Source of the DNA: Metamycoplasma hominis ATCC 23114
GTDB lineage: Bacteria; Bacillota_I; Bacilli_A; Mycoplasmatales; Metamycoplasmataceae
Direction of reading: 5' to 3'
DNA: 64,000 nt
NCBI RefSeq assembly: GCF_000085865.1
Contig: NC_013511.1
Span: 124,001 to 188,000 of the forward strand
The notes beneath the pieces are model-generated. The model was not told the origin of the DNA. It did no database searches and saw nothing but the letters and a program-made list of their open reading frames with translations. The first letter of the stretch is position 1. The number at the start of each line of letters is the position of its first letter. The position numbers were made by a program, and so were the translations under genes. This document shows, in pieces, positions 9,246-19,250 of the stretch.

Positions 9246-9620
9246 ATGCTAAACAAAAATAAATTTTTATACATATTTTTAATAATCATTACTCTTGGGT
9301 TAATCTTAATATTTTGAAGAAAAAAATACAAGGTTTTAAAAACTAAGAATTATTTAACAACAGACAATGAAATAACCTTTTCAATGCAAGATTTAATTTT
9401 GTATTTGGGTGGAATTTCAAATATAGTTTCTTCATCAGCAACTCAAAAAATTGTAAGAATTTCATTTAAAAATAAAGCAAATATTTCTATTGAAAAAATA
9501 AAAAAACTTAATGGCATATCAGGTATTGCATTTCAATCTTCAAATATATCATTAGTTGTTGGAAATTGTGCAAATTATTTATCTACATTACTTAATAAGG
9601 AATTAAACAATCATGAATAA
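9246..9620 (+). CDS. Membrane-anchored PTS EIIB-like protein lacking the phospho-cysteine
   Basis: A protein of 124 residues. Residues about 7-24 are a membrane segment ending in WRKKYK. The rest (about 46-115) follows the glucose-type PTS EIIB pattern: LGGISNIVSSSATQKIVRI, then IEKIKKLNGISGIAFQSSNISLVVG, compared with the family's LGG..NI...D.CxTRLR...KD, LK.LGA.GV......VQ.I.G. The position of the phosphorylated Cys is Ser or Ala, so it cannot carry phosphate as EIIB does. It may sense or bind rather than transfer phosphate. Its stop overlaps the helicase start by 8 nt, so the two are cotranslated. I am fairly sure of the fold, not of the role. Confidence 0.7.
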
Positions 9621-12600
9621 CAAAGATTCTAAATATCAAACATTAATGGCTAATTTATTGAATATTGATACATATGATACTTCACTATATACATCTATAA
9701 ATAGTGAAAATTTTTTTGATATTTATAACAATTTTGGCCAAGAAATATTTGATCAAATTTTCAAAAATTACAAATTTAATTGTATTTTAACCGAAGTCAA
9801 AAATAAAGAAATGCGCCAATTGCTAGAAAAGGCACAAAATAAGCAGGAAATAATAACAATTTATAAAGATAATAATGTCAGAATCGAACAATCAATATTT
9901 AAGATGCTATCAACTGATTTTGAAAAAGCTAAAACCTTATTAATTACTAAATTAGAATCAGAATTTCAAAAATCAATAGTAAATTGAAAAAAAATAATAA
10001 ATAAAGCTGAAAATATAAACATTGAAACAAATATCTGACCTTTGCATGTAGGTTTTTTATTTATTTCAATAAAAACGGATAAAAAGACAATCTTTGCTCC
10101 TTTATTATTTAAAGAAGTAACATTAGAAGTTAAAAATTCCTTGGTTTATTTGAAATCGAATTCAGATGTAAGAATAAATAGTAAGTTAGTAACATTTTTA
10201 TCTCAAGAGGGTTTTTTGTTAAATATTGATAATTTAGATTTTTCTAATTTGTCAATCGAATCTATATTTGAGCATTTAAAAAAAATTTGATCTCCTATAT
10301 ACAATATGCCTCAATCACTAAGAAGCAATATTCCGCTTGTATCTCAAAGTGATATTCAAAACGTATCTATCGAATTTCATCCCGGAATGATTTTTGGATT
10401 TTATAACGTTTCTTCTGGATATTTATGAAATCAAATGAAAAAAATTATTGAAAACGATGAATTTGAAAGTATTTTAGTACCCGAAATTAATAAAAATGTT
10501 TATAGAGAAAAAATCAACACAAGTATTTTTAATAATAAATTTAAGTTATTTAAGGTACAAAAAACAAACTTTTCACAAGATGTTGCTACAGTGTCCGCAC
10601 TATGTCAAGATACAATAATTTGAGGACCTCCAGGTACCGGGAAATCTCAAACTATTTCTAATATTATTGTCAATATAATTGCAAGGGGATATACTGCGCT
10701 AGTTGTGTCTCAAAAGAAGGCCGCCCTTGATGTATTGAGAAATAGACTAGGACAATTGAGCTTATTTTGTTTATTTGCTTTAAATGATAAGAATTTAAGA
10801 CAAGAGGTATTTTACGAACCATTAAAAAAATTTATAGAAAAAATTGAGAATTTTTCTATTTCTCAAGTTGAAAAAGGAATTCAAATTTTTTCTGATGAAG
10901 ATAAAGGTTATGTTGATACATTGAATGAAATAGAAGCACTGCCTAACTTAAATAACTTACTTCATTTCTATGCCTCAACATTGAATGCCAATTTAACAAT
11001 AAATGATTTTAATACCCTAAGATTATTGACAAAAGATATAAAATATGATGTTGAAGGACATACTTTTAATGATAAGAAAGAACTTAAAAAATATCTATAC
11101 GAAGTAAATTTAAAAAGAAGACCGTCAATATTTTCAATTTATCCAAGGTCAATAAAAGAAGCTAGTGAATTAATTATTAATGCGCCTGAATTATTTAAAA
11201 TCAATGTAGATGAAGCGGTAAAATACATTGATAAAGTAGAGTTTGCCGAATTGGAAACTTTTGTTGAAAAATATAAAAATTTATTGATTAAAAAAACAAT
11301 AAATGTAAGTAATTCAACCATTTTATCTAACATGCTATTTGCTAAATTAATAAATACAATTTCAAATTTCAATGATGAACAAAAACGTGAATATACATCA
11401 TTTGCAATGTCTATAAGAACAGGTAGCTTAAAGCCATATATGTTTTTCCATAGATATAAAAACATAATTAAAGTATTATTTCCAATAATTGTAACTACTC
11501 CTGAATTAGATTTGTCAATGTGAGGTAAAGAAGAATTTGATTATGCAATCCTAGATGAATCAAGCCAAATCTTTATTGAAAAAGGAATTCCAATTTTATA
11601 CTTAGCTAAAAGAAAGATACTTGCTGGAGATTCAAAGCAAATGCAACCAACACGTTGATTTTCGGTTTCATATAATTTTGAAGATGAAGAAGAATTGGGT
11701 GATATTGAATCTCTTCTAGATTACGCTACTGCTAGAGGAACTTATTCAATATTGCTAGATAAGAACTATCGTTCAAAGAGGGCATCATTAATGACATTCA
11801 GTTCTAAACATTTTTATGATTCCAAATTAGATGTAATAGATGATTTTAAATTAGCATTTTCTAGTGAAAAACCAATTGATGTAATTCAAGTTGATGGCGA
11901 ATGAAATAATAGTTACAATGAAGCTGAGGCTAAAGAAGTATTAAGAATAGCAAAAGAAAATCTAACAAAATATGAAAAAATAATTATTCTTGTTTTTAAT
12001 GTTAAACAACAAGAATATTTGACAAATGCAATATTTAGCGTTGAACCAGAACTAGAAAAAGCCTTATTTTCCGATAAAATAACAATAAAAAATATTGAAA
12101 ACATTCAAGGTGACGAAGCTGATTTAGTCATTATGTCTGTTGTTTATGACAAAAAAACAGCATTGTTTGGAACATACGTTGCAAGGAAGGGTGGAAAAAA
12201 CGCCCTAAATGTTGCCATATCAAGAGCAAGAGAAAAAATTATTGTTGTAAAATCAATTTATGCAGATGATGTTGAAATTAATGAACGTTCAACATCTGAT
12301 ATGCGTTTATTCAAAGAATGGCTAAAATTTTTAGATTTATCAATAATTGAACAAAAAAACTATTTATTTTTAGATAATGAAAATAAAAAATATGATGAAA
12401 AAACACAAACAATATTGTTACCAAAAGTAAGCAACCTTCAAATGGATGTATTGGCAAAATTAAACGAATTATTGAAGGAATTAAATGCTAACAATTTCGA
12501 AATAATTTCGAATTATTCAATAGGAACTAAATTATTAGACTTAGTCTTAATCAATAAAATTTCAAATAATATGATTATTGGTATCAATATTGACGATTTT

Positions 12601-13830
12601 AAATATTTGCCTGATTATAGAAAATATTTAAAATTTAAAGATGATTTTAATTTTTTACTATCAAAATCATATCCAATAATTAATATTTCTAGAATAAGTT
12701 GAATAGTAGAAAACAAACAAATTTTAAATAAGATTAAAATTTTAATTAAACACGAAGAAGAGTTAAATTCTCAAATTTTATTGCCCGAAGAAAATAACAA
12801 TTTAAATGTAGAAGAAATTAAAGAAAACATTATAGAAAATAATGCCTTAAAAAACATAAAATCAAGCCAAATTAAACAAGGTTCTGAATTAAAAGAAATA
12901 GATTTTGAAAATGTTGATGACGAAACTTTTGAAGTTAATCAAGATTCTAATAATAAAATTTATGAATTAAATGAATCTGAGGTTGCTCAATTTGAAGAAT
13001 TCCATAATAAGAATATAAATCATGAATTTAATGACCAAACCGAATCAAGAGCCGAATACTCAAAGGACTATGAAAAAGATTTTTTGATTAATTATAATGA
13101 TGTTGAATTGGATAAAACGCATATTGATCAGGAATTTCACATTGAAAATGAATTTGAATCAGCAATAAATAATAGTAATGTGGTAAAGATTGAAGATGTC
13201 ACTTCATCATCGGCTAACGATGAATTAAAAGTAACTAATTCTAATGAACAAAAAATTTCTACAAAAACAACAAGTGAAGATATTGAATCAGGATTTTCAA
13301 TTGAAGATATAAACAAAGAAAATATTAGCAATTTATTTTCTAATACGTTCGATGATCTTGATATAAATATGGCGCCTGAAAGCGAACAACAAGTTGAGGC
13401 TAAACTTAATTATGATTCAGGCATTATTCAAGATAAGTTGCATGAGCAAGACGATGAATATTTTAATTTAGAAGAAAATAATATTGAAGAGCAACAAAAG
13501 AATGATGATGTTCAAAGTCCAGATGAGACATTAAAATCTCAATTAGTTTATATTGACAATAATAAAGAAGTAAACGATAAACAAAAAAGCTATGATTTTG
13601 CAGGTTTATTTGCTGATGAAAACGAAGAAACTTCTACAGATGTAAAAAACATGATAGACATGAATACTGCAGAATATAATCAATACATGAAAAATAAAGA
13701 TATTGAACAAGATGAACAAAATAAAGAGATAACTAAAAATACTGCTGATGAAGAAATATTGAATTTTGATTTAATCGAAGATGAAAAAACTACGGAATTC
13801 AACGTGGAGGACAACAATGTCAAAAAATAG
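9613..13830 (+). CDS. Superfamily 1 (Upf1/DNA2-like) helicase with long acidic C-terminal tail
   Basis: A protein of 1405 residues, one continuous frame when TGA is Trp. The helicase motifs are all present: Walker A WGPPGTGKSQT (about 337-347), DESSQ (motif II, D648), GDSKQMQPT (III), NIQGDEADLVIMS (V) and NVAISRAREK (VI, 866-875). The DExxQ form and the GPPGTGKS loop put it with Upf1/DNA2-like SF1 enzymes that act on DNA or RNA. The N-terminal 330 residues are family-specific and unknown. From about residue 1050 to the end it is a low-complexity, Glu/Asp/Asn-rich region with no fold visible. It overlaps the EIIB-like gene upstream and the membrane-protein gene downstream, which makes a coupled three-gene unit. 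Confidence 0.9.
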
Positions 13831-15010
13831 CGACCCTCTTGATCAATGAGAGCAAGAAATAAAAAGAAGAGTTTCAATAGAAGATCAATTATTGCATAAG
13901 GATATTGGAACTAAAATCGCAAAGCAAAAAAAGATTAAAAAAATTTTATTCATAACTCTTTCTGTTGCTGGTATCGTTACAATCGTAGGGGCAACAATTG
14001 GAGTTACAAGCAGAAAAAAAATGGAATTAGTAACTTATGATGATTATATTGATGTTTCTCTATATTCACAAATAAATTCTAAATTTAAAGAATTGTATCT
14101 CGATGGAAAACAACCTGACAAAAAAAATTACCCAATTACTTGAAATGTAAACACTAAACCAATTTTAGGTGAGCCTTTTGAAATTCTAAAAAAAATATTA
14201 AGTGAGGGTGCCAATTTAAACAATGAAATCTTTAAAGAATTCAATTTTAAATATGATGCTAGTCAATGAAATCCTAGATTAACTAACTTCTTTTTAGATG
14301 CAATAAATAGAAAGCATTTGCATTTTGATATTTATTTAGAAAACAAGAAAAATTTAAATCAATCATATGTGGTAAGAAATTTTACTATTGAAACAACGAA
14401 TGTTTTAGATAATGAAATGTTTTCTGAAACACAAATTGCCAAGTGAAACGAGCAAGATCCTAATATTTCTAAGGCGGCTTTAACTAAAAATTGAAATTTC
14501 TATTATGTTACTAAAACAAATGCAAACCTAAATTTTGAAAATGATAAAACATTCGAAGAACTTGGAAACAAAATAAGTAATTTTAATAATAAAATTTTGA
14601 ATAATAGTGATTACAATTACGTTGATAAATCGCTTTGGTTAACATCTCATCCTAAAAGAACCGATGAATCCGAATTAAATTATTTTAAGTTGTTTCAGTC
14701 AGATGTAAGAGACTGGTTTGTTCCTTTTAATTTCTTAAGTCAAGGAATTCAATTGAAAAAGATTGAAAAAAATGAAAATAATATTTTTACTAAGACGCTC
14801 AATTTAGAATTCAAGTCAACTTTTTATACTATTGTAAAGAATAAATTAATTTTAAAAAATAAATCTAGTTATGAATATGCTATTTATGTTCCATTTTTTA
14901 CAAATAAGGATAAGACCATTAAACACGGCAAGGAAATTTATCAACCTAGAGTTTTTGAATATAGTTGTCCTATAACATTTGTTAATAGTAATTACAAAAA
15001 ATTTAAATAA
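13817..15010 (+). CDS. Single-pass membrane protein, function unknown
   Basis: A protein of 397 residues, not recognised. A charged N-terminal part (about 40 residues, including KIAKQKKIKK) is followed by one membrane segment (about 42-62), then a large domain that should be outside the cell. The start ATG overlaps the helicase end by 14 nt and has a GGAGG SD inside the helicase gene. The outer domain has no Cys-type lipobox and no visible repeats; aromatic and Asn-rich segments predominate. As the last gene of the operon it is followed at once by a strong terminator. Coupling suggests it works with the helicase and EIIB-like proteins at the membrane, but nothing in the sequence gives its activity. 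Confidence 0.8.
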
Positions 15011-15035
15011 AAAAACCGTTTAAGTCGGTTTTTTT
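15009..15035 (+). terminator. Intrinsic terminator of the helicase operon
   Basis: The stem AAAAACCG / CGGTTTTT with loop TTTAAGT is followed by a T-run, directly after the TAA at 15008-15010. Confidence 0.9.
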
Positions 15036-15041
15036 ATTTAA

Positions 15042-15599
15042 CTAAATTAAATGAGAATTTTTTTCTTGCTTTCAAGGTTGATTTTTATTGATTCTGTCTA
15101 TAAATAATTTTCCTTGCAAGTGGTCATATTCGTGTTGCAATACAATTGCCGGATAGCCAGAAACATCATAAATTTTTTCTTTTTTTTCAAAATACGAATA
15201 TGCTTTTATTACAACTCTTGAATATCTATATACAAAACCTTCTTGACCTGCATCGCTTTCCTTAACACTTAAACATCCCTCCCCTTCTTGCAATGATATT
15301 TTATGGTTTGAATGTGAAAGCATTATTGGATTTATTAAAGCATCTCTAAAAATATAATTATTTTGATCGTCTTTTACCATTACATAAAAAATATTTTTCA
15401 ATATTCCATATTGAACTGCTGCAACTCCAACGGCAGGTCTAAATTTTGTTTGAGGAGTTTGACTATCATCAACATGAAAAATCATTTTTTGTATTAATAA
15501 ATCATCTTCTGCGGTCAATGGGAGTTCAACGTTCTTTGATTTATTTCTCAATACTTTTTCTGGTAATTGAACTAATTTAACATCTTCAAATTTAAACAT
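15042..15599 (-). CDS. def: Peptide deformylase
   Basis: A protein of 185 residues. The three deformylase motifs are visible: GVAAVQYG (family GxGLAAxQ), EGCLSV, and QHEYDHLQGKLF (HExDH). Cys of EGCLS and the two His of HEYDH bind the metal. It removes the formyl group from nascent proteins, consistent with the formylated initiator tRNA encoded further on. Reading TGA at 15072-15074 as Trp adds about ten residues (WKQEKNSHLI) before the TAG at 15042-15044. It is monocistronic, convergent with the helicase operon and divergent from the CNNM gene. Upstream, TGTAATAAT lies about 6 nt before the ATG, so a leaderless mRNA is possible. Confidence 0.95.
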
Positions 15600-15655
15600 A
15601 GTTAAATTATTACATATTTAATTGAATTTAAATGAACTTTTTAAAAATATTTTAT

Positions 15656-15661
15656 TATAAT
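15656..15661 (+). promoter_or_regulatory. -10 box TATAAT of the CNNM/CBS gene
   Basis: TATAAT lies 30 nt before the ATG at 15692 and predicts a leader of about 24 nt that contains the SD AGGAG. It contrasts with the leaderless type seen at other genes. Confidence 0.65.
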
Positions 15662-15691
15662 TAGAGATTATCTTAAATATAGGAGAAATTA

Positions 15692-16996
15692 ATGCCAGAG
15701 CCTCTATCCGGTAACTATAATACTTTAAATTCAGCATCAGGAGCTTTAACTTCAACCGGTGCACCATGACAATACATTTTATATTCAATCATTCTTTTTT
15801 TACTAATATTATTTAGTGCTATATTTTCAGCTTCAGAAACAGCATATACAACTGTTTCAAGGGCTAAGATTGAAAATATGATTGAAAAAAAGCAAAAGTT
15901 CGCTAAATTAATTCAAAAACAACATTTGTTTTTTAATAGAATTTTAGGGACTATTTTAATAGCTAATAATTTGGTAAATATTGCATCTGCAACATTGTTT
16001 TCATATGTTTTATCATTAACAACAATGTCTTCTGGCAAGGCTACTATTATTTCAACTGCTGTTATGACTCCACTTATTGTTTTGTTTGCAGAAATTTTGC
16101 CAAAGCTAATTGCAAAAGCATATCCCGAAAGAGTTATTAGATCAACGTGTTGATTTATTGAAGCATTATATTGAATATTTTTTCCAATTACTTATCCAAT
16201 ATCTAAAATTGGCAAAAAGATTTATATAACAAATACAGAAGAAGATATGAAAAACCTGATTAATATTGCACAAGATGAAGGTGTTTTAGAAATCAATGAA
16301 TCAACTATGGCAAAGAATGTTTTGGATCTTGATTCAAGCAAGGTTTCTCAAAATTACGTTAAGTTAAAAGATATTGATTATTTGAATTATAAAGCAACTT
16401 TGCAAGATGCATTAAACAAGTTTAAAGAAACTAATTATTCAAGATTGCCAATTGAAAAAGATGGAGATATGATAGGCATATTGCTTTTAAAAGATATATT
16501 CTTTTTAAAGCGTGGCAATATTATGAATTATGTTAAAACGGTGCCAAAAATTTCCGCAAATAGTTTACTTTCTATTGCATTAGAAAAATTAAGGAAGGCT
16601 AGAGCACAAATGGGTTTCGTCATTAAAAATAATAATGATGACAGTGTCATAGGAATAATTACAATCGAAGATATCATTGAAGAAGTTGTAGGCGAAATAT
16701 ACGACGAATATGATGATGATGAACAAATTTATGAAATAAGTTTGGAACGCTGTGAGGCCCGCGGAAACGTTAAAATTTCAACAATTTGAAAGCGCTTTGA
16801 GTGAGATGAAATTTTAAATTTAGAAGCTCCTAATGATGAGGATTTAAATTTATCAAATTGACTAAAAAACCGTGTTGGCCACGAGCTACATGTTAATACA
16901 AAATATACTTACGAAGATAAAATTGATTTTCAAGTGATATCATTAAAAAATAAAGATCAAAAATTTGATATTATCGATATAGATTGAAGTAAATAA
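15692..16996 (+). CDS. CNNM-domain protein with CBS pair (HlyC/CorC family)
   Basis: A protein of 434 residues. The first 200 contain about three to four membrane segments with the CNNM-type block FSASETAYTTVSRAKIENM (family F.S.sE.A....) and ILPKLIAKAYPERV (family E..PK..a...pe.). Residues about 225-335 form a CBS pair (NYSRLPIEKDGDMIGILLLKD; MGFVIKNNNDDSVIGIITIEDIIEEVVGEI), followed by a C-terminal CorC-like domain of about 80 residues. Related proteins are Mg2+ exporters or are annotated as hemolysin C. Metal-ion efflux at the membrane is the likely role by family. The ATG has a clear SD (AGGAG), and the gene stands alone with its own terminator. Confidence 0.88.
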
Positions 16997-17024
16997 AACC
17001 TGTTTTTCTTAACGGGTTTTTTAT
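16995..17024 (+). terminator. Intrinsic terminator after the CNNM/CBS gene
   Basis: AAAACCTGTT / AACGGGTTTT form a 10-bp stem (one G-T pair) with loop TTTCTT and a trailing T-run. Confidence 0.9.
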
Positions 17025-17084
17025 ATCTTTATTATTTATTTTATAAATAAACATTCATTTTATACAAAAAAACTATTTTGTGTA

Positions 17085-17090
17085 TATAAT
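17085..17090 (+). promoter_or_regulatory. -10 box TATAAT of the rpsF-ssb-rpsR operon
   Basis: TATAAT sits 80 nt before the rpsF ATG and predicts an RNA start near 17097. That is the first base of an 18-nt perfect palindrome (17097-17114), which would form a hairpin at the 5' end. Confidence 0.7.
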
Positions 17091-17110
17091 GTAGAAGTTA
17101 AAAATATTTT

Positions 17111-17160
17111 TAACAAGGTTTATGACTCCTTGACCGTTAGGTCCAAATGTCCAAAAGGAG
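17111..17160 (+). promoter_or_regulatory. rpsF leader, candidate S6:S18 autoregulatory RNA
   Basis: CTCCTT (17126-17131) can pair with AAGGAG (17155-17160), which is the rpsF Shine-Dalgarno. Inside this stem lies GACC-GTTA-GGTC (17132-17143), which contains the CCG trinucleotide. CAAGG (17114-17118) can instead pair with CCTTG (17128-17132), which would free the SD. Known rpsF leaders in many bacteria carry a hairpin with a conserved CCG that binds the S6:S18 complex. The match here is by eye: the mutually exclusive pairing is seen in the sequence, and the ligand is inferred. Confidence 0.55.
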
Positions 17161-17170
17161 AAAAATTATA

Positions 17171-17611
17171 ATGTCAAATTACGAAATTATGATTCTAACT
17201 AATCCAAAAACAACAGATGAAGAATTACAAAATCTAGTATTTTCAGTATTAGATAAAAATTCATCAAAATTTGAAAGATTAGAAAGAAACGAAACTGCAT
17301 ATCCAATTAAAAAGTTAACTCATGTAAATTACTTTTTAATTACAACAAAGGCAGAACCTCATCTAATGTCTGAATTAACAAGAAAGCTTAATATCGATAA
17401 ATCAGTTTTAAGATCTTTAATTATTAATTTAGATTCTGAAAAAGGTTTAAAGCCAAGAAAAGTTTCTAAGAAATTCAATAAGAGAATTCCTCTAAACCGT
17501 GAAAATAAAAAACCTTATGTAAAAAACAACGAAACTTCTAAAGATGCTAGCGAAGAAAAGAAGGTTGCAAGAAAACCAAGAACTTCAAAAGTTTTAGACG
17601 AAAAGAAATAG
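17171..17611 (+). CDS. rpsF: 30S ribosomal protein S6
   Basis: A protein of 146 residues starting MSNYEIMILTNPKTTDEEL, the classical S6 N terminus, with AYPIKKLTHVNYFLITTKA as the central strand block. The C-terminal 45 residues are a Lys/Arg/Asn-rich extension, common in mycoplasmal S6. The start at 17171 is preferred over an upstream in-frame ATG because the SD AAGGAG (17155-17160) lies 10 nt before it and the family begins here. S6 pairs with S18 on the 30S platform; both genes are in this operon, with ssb between them as in most bacteria. Confidence 0.96.
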   Translation: MSNYEIMILTNPKTTDEELQNLVFSVLDKNSSKFERLERNETAYPIKKLTHVNYFLITTKAEPHLMSELTRKLNIDKSVLRSLIINLDSEKGLKPRKVSKKFNKRIPLNRENKKPYVKNNETSKDASEEKKVARKPRTSKVLDEKK

Positions 17612-17639
17612 TTAAAAAATAATAAGATCGGTAGGAAAA

Positions 17640-18107
17640 ATGAATAAAGTATTTTTAATTGGTCGTTTGTCGGCCAAACCTTATAAAAATGTTACACCTT
17701 CTAATGTTGAATATTCAAGATTTACTATGGCTATTAGACGCGAATACGCCGCCCCTAATTCTGAACCTGTAGTAGACTTTGTCCCATGTGTTGCTTGAAG
17801 ATCTAACGCAACTTTTATTAATAAATATTTAGATAAAGGTTCGCTTCTTCTTGTTGAGGGTACATTTCAATCTTCACGTTTCAATAACGGCGATGGTCAA
17901 ATTTCAACATCATATGTTGTTAGTGTAGAAAAAATTCAATCACTAGAAACACGTGAAATGTCAGAAAATAGACGAAAAAATAACAATGGTAAAGAATTTA
18001 ATATTGCCACAGAAGAATCAAACACTATCGATAATAATTTAGAAAATAATCATCAATCAAATGAATCAAATGATAATCCTTTTGATCAACTTGATTGGGA
18101 TTTATAG
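17640..18107 (+). CDS. ssb: Single-stranded DNA-binding protein
   Basis: A protein of 155 residues; one Trp(TGA) falls in the OB fold (VPCVAWRSNA). MNKVFLIGRLSAKPY at the start, SRFTMAIRREY, and SLLLVEGTFQSSRF are typical SSB blocks. After about residue 110 comes an Asn/Ser/Glu-rich linker. The end is DNPFDQLDWDL: an acidic tip with a PF, but the last residues are not the usual DDIPF, so the partner-binding tip is modified. It coats single-stranded DNA for replication and recombination and would work with RecA, RecR and RarA, all encoded in this window. The SD is GGTAGGA. Confidence 0.95.
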
Positions 18108-18115
18108 GAGTTAAA

Positions 18116-18415
18116 ATGGCAAGAATTGTTCGTAAGAAACCTTTTATTCGTAAACGTCCATGTCAATTTTGTTTAAGTAAAGAACCAGTTGTTTACATTG
18201 ACTACAAAAATGAAGAAGTTTTATCAAAATTAGTAAATTTACAAGGAAAAATTTTATCATCACGTATTACCGGAACATGTGCAAAACACCAAAGAGCAGT
18301 TGCATTAGCAATTAAAAGAGCAAGATTTGTTGGTATTTTGCCATACATCGGTTTAGTGAAAAGAGAATCTAAAAAAGAAACTGTTAAAACTGAAAAAGTA
18401 GAAAAAGCAGAATAA
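18116..18415 (+). CDS. rpsR: 30S ribosomal protein S18
   Basis: A protein of 99 residues beginning MARIVRKKPFIRKRPCQFC. The S18 core is clear: VYIDYKNEEVLSKLVNLQGKI, ITGTCAKHQRAVALAIKRAR. The start is set by AGGAG at 18106-18110, which overlaps the ssb stop; an upstream in-frame start would add non-family residues. A short Lys/Glu-rich tail follows the core. It binds S6 in the 30S platform and, in known systems, the S6:S18 pair represses its own operon. Last gene of rpsF-ssb-rpsR. Confidence 0.96.
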   Translation: MARIVRKKPFIRKRPCQFCLSKEPVVYIDYKNEEVLSKLVNLQGKILSSRITGTCAKHQRAVALAIKRARFVGILPYIGLVKRESKKETVKTEKVEKAE

Positions 18416-18422
18416 AATAATA

Positions 18423-18465
18423 AAAAAATCAAGTGTATGTATTTGCTATATAACTTGATTTTTTT
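18423..18465 (+). terminator. Intrinsic terminator after rpsR
   Basis: AAAAAATCAAGT pairs with ACTTGATTTTTT (12 bp) around an 18-nt loop and is followed by T residues. Confidence 0.88.
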
Positions 18466-18467
18466 AT

Positions 18468-18473
18468 TATAAT
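18468..18473 (+). promoter_or_regulatory. -10 box TATAAT, near-leaderless start
   Basis: TATAAT ends 11 nt before the ATG at 18485 and there is no SD. It sits directly after the rpsR terminator. Confidence 0.6.
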
Positions 18474-18484
18474 TTTTAGTAATC

Positions 18485-18808
18485 ATGAATATAAAAACCA
18501 AGCAAAAACTAGCAATATTTATTGGCGTTGTCAATTTTTTAACAATCGTAATTTTTTTATGTTGATGTTTAACTTATTTTTTAGAAAAGAAAATAGATTT
18601 TAAATTATTTGGTTATATTTGTTTAGGCTTTACATTGGTTGCTTTTTGTGTAAATATAGTTGGATTAATTTACACTACAAAATATGATATTAAAAAACCT
18701 TGAAGAGTTTTTTTTATAAGCCTTTTAATAATACCTTTAGGATTTTTTGGGGCAATAAGCTTAGCGTTAAATTATCCAGAAATTAAAAAAAATAGGAGTA
18801 AGAATTAA
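18485..18808 (+). CDS. Small multi-pass membrane protein, unknown
   Basis: A protein of 107 residues, split by two Trp(TGA) codons and so easy to miss. It has three hydrophobic segments: about 9-32, 43-63 and 74-95. The last is followed by a basic tail (EIKKNRSKN). No family is recognised. The gene begins right after the rpsR terminator with a TATAAT close to the ATG. The next gene starts 6 nt after its stop; its SD (GGAG) lies inside this gene's last codons. The pair is likely a two-gene operon of small membrane proteins, perhaps distant duplicates, although I see no convincing sequence similarity between them. Confidence 0.75.
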
Positions 18809-18814
18809 ATTAAT

Positions 18815-19195
18815 ATGAATAAAAAAATAAGTTTTAGCCAGATGGTTTTAAATTTAGTAGCATTTATTTGTTTCATTGTGCTTATTTGATCTATTGTGGC
18901 TAATATTTCCTTTAAATTTACATATGAAAAAAATTTTCAAAATCAAATTCCAGTTTATGAAACTAATAAATTTAATATGATCAATAGAGTATTAACGACT
19001 TTTTTAGTATTATATATTTTATTTACTATTGCTTCTATTTCGCTGAATATTTATGTTTCAATAATCTTATTTAAAAACAAGCATGCAAAACTCTTTTTAC
19101 TTTCATTGGCAAGCGTTTTAGTTTCAAGAATAATTGGTATTTTTTGTGGAATCATTCTGCTTTTAAATAAAAGACTTTCAACAAGCAAATGCTAA
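18815..19195 (+). CDS. Small multi-pass membrane protein, unknown
   Basis: A protein of 126 residues with one Trp(TGA). Hydrophobic segments lie at about 11-30, 60-84 and 92-117, the first being close to the N terminus and possibly an uncleaved signal anchor. Between the first two is a polar stretch with KFTYEKNFQNQIPVYE that would be on the outside if the N terminus is inside. No family is recognised. The last codons form the left arm and loop of the terminator hairpin (19169-19204), so the stop lies inside the terminator structure. It is probably cotranscribed with the gene at 18485. Confidence 0.75.
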
Positions 19196-19208
19196 AAGTC
19201 TTTTATTT
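19169..19208 (+). terminator. Terminator overlapping the end of the preceding gene
   Basis: AAAAGACTTT / AAAGTCTTTT form a 10-bp stem followed by ATTTTTT. The left arm is within the coding sequence that ends at 19195. Confidence 0.85.
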
Positions 19209-19236
19209 TTTAATAAAATAAAAAAATTAAATATTT

Positions 19237-19242
19237 TATAAT
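19237..19242 (+). promoter_or_regulatory. -10 box TATAAT, leaderless start of rarA
   Basis: TATAAT ends 8 nt before the rarA ATG and there is no SD. Transcription would start at or next to the A of ATG. Confidence 0.7.
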
Positions 19243-19250
19243 TTAACCAT

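Noticed and set aside
12781-13830. Separate acidic protein downstream of the helicase
   Set aside because: There is no SD and only a TTG as start; the frame is continuous with the helicase through a Trp(TGA).
15072-15074. Stop codon of def at this TCA (TGA on minus)
   Set aside because: TGA is Trp in this genome; the frame continues to TAG at 15042-15044.
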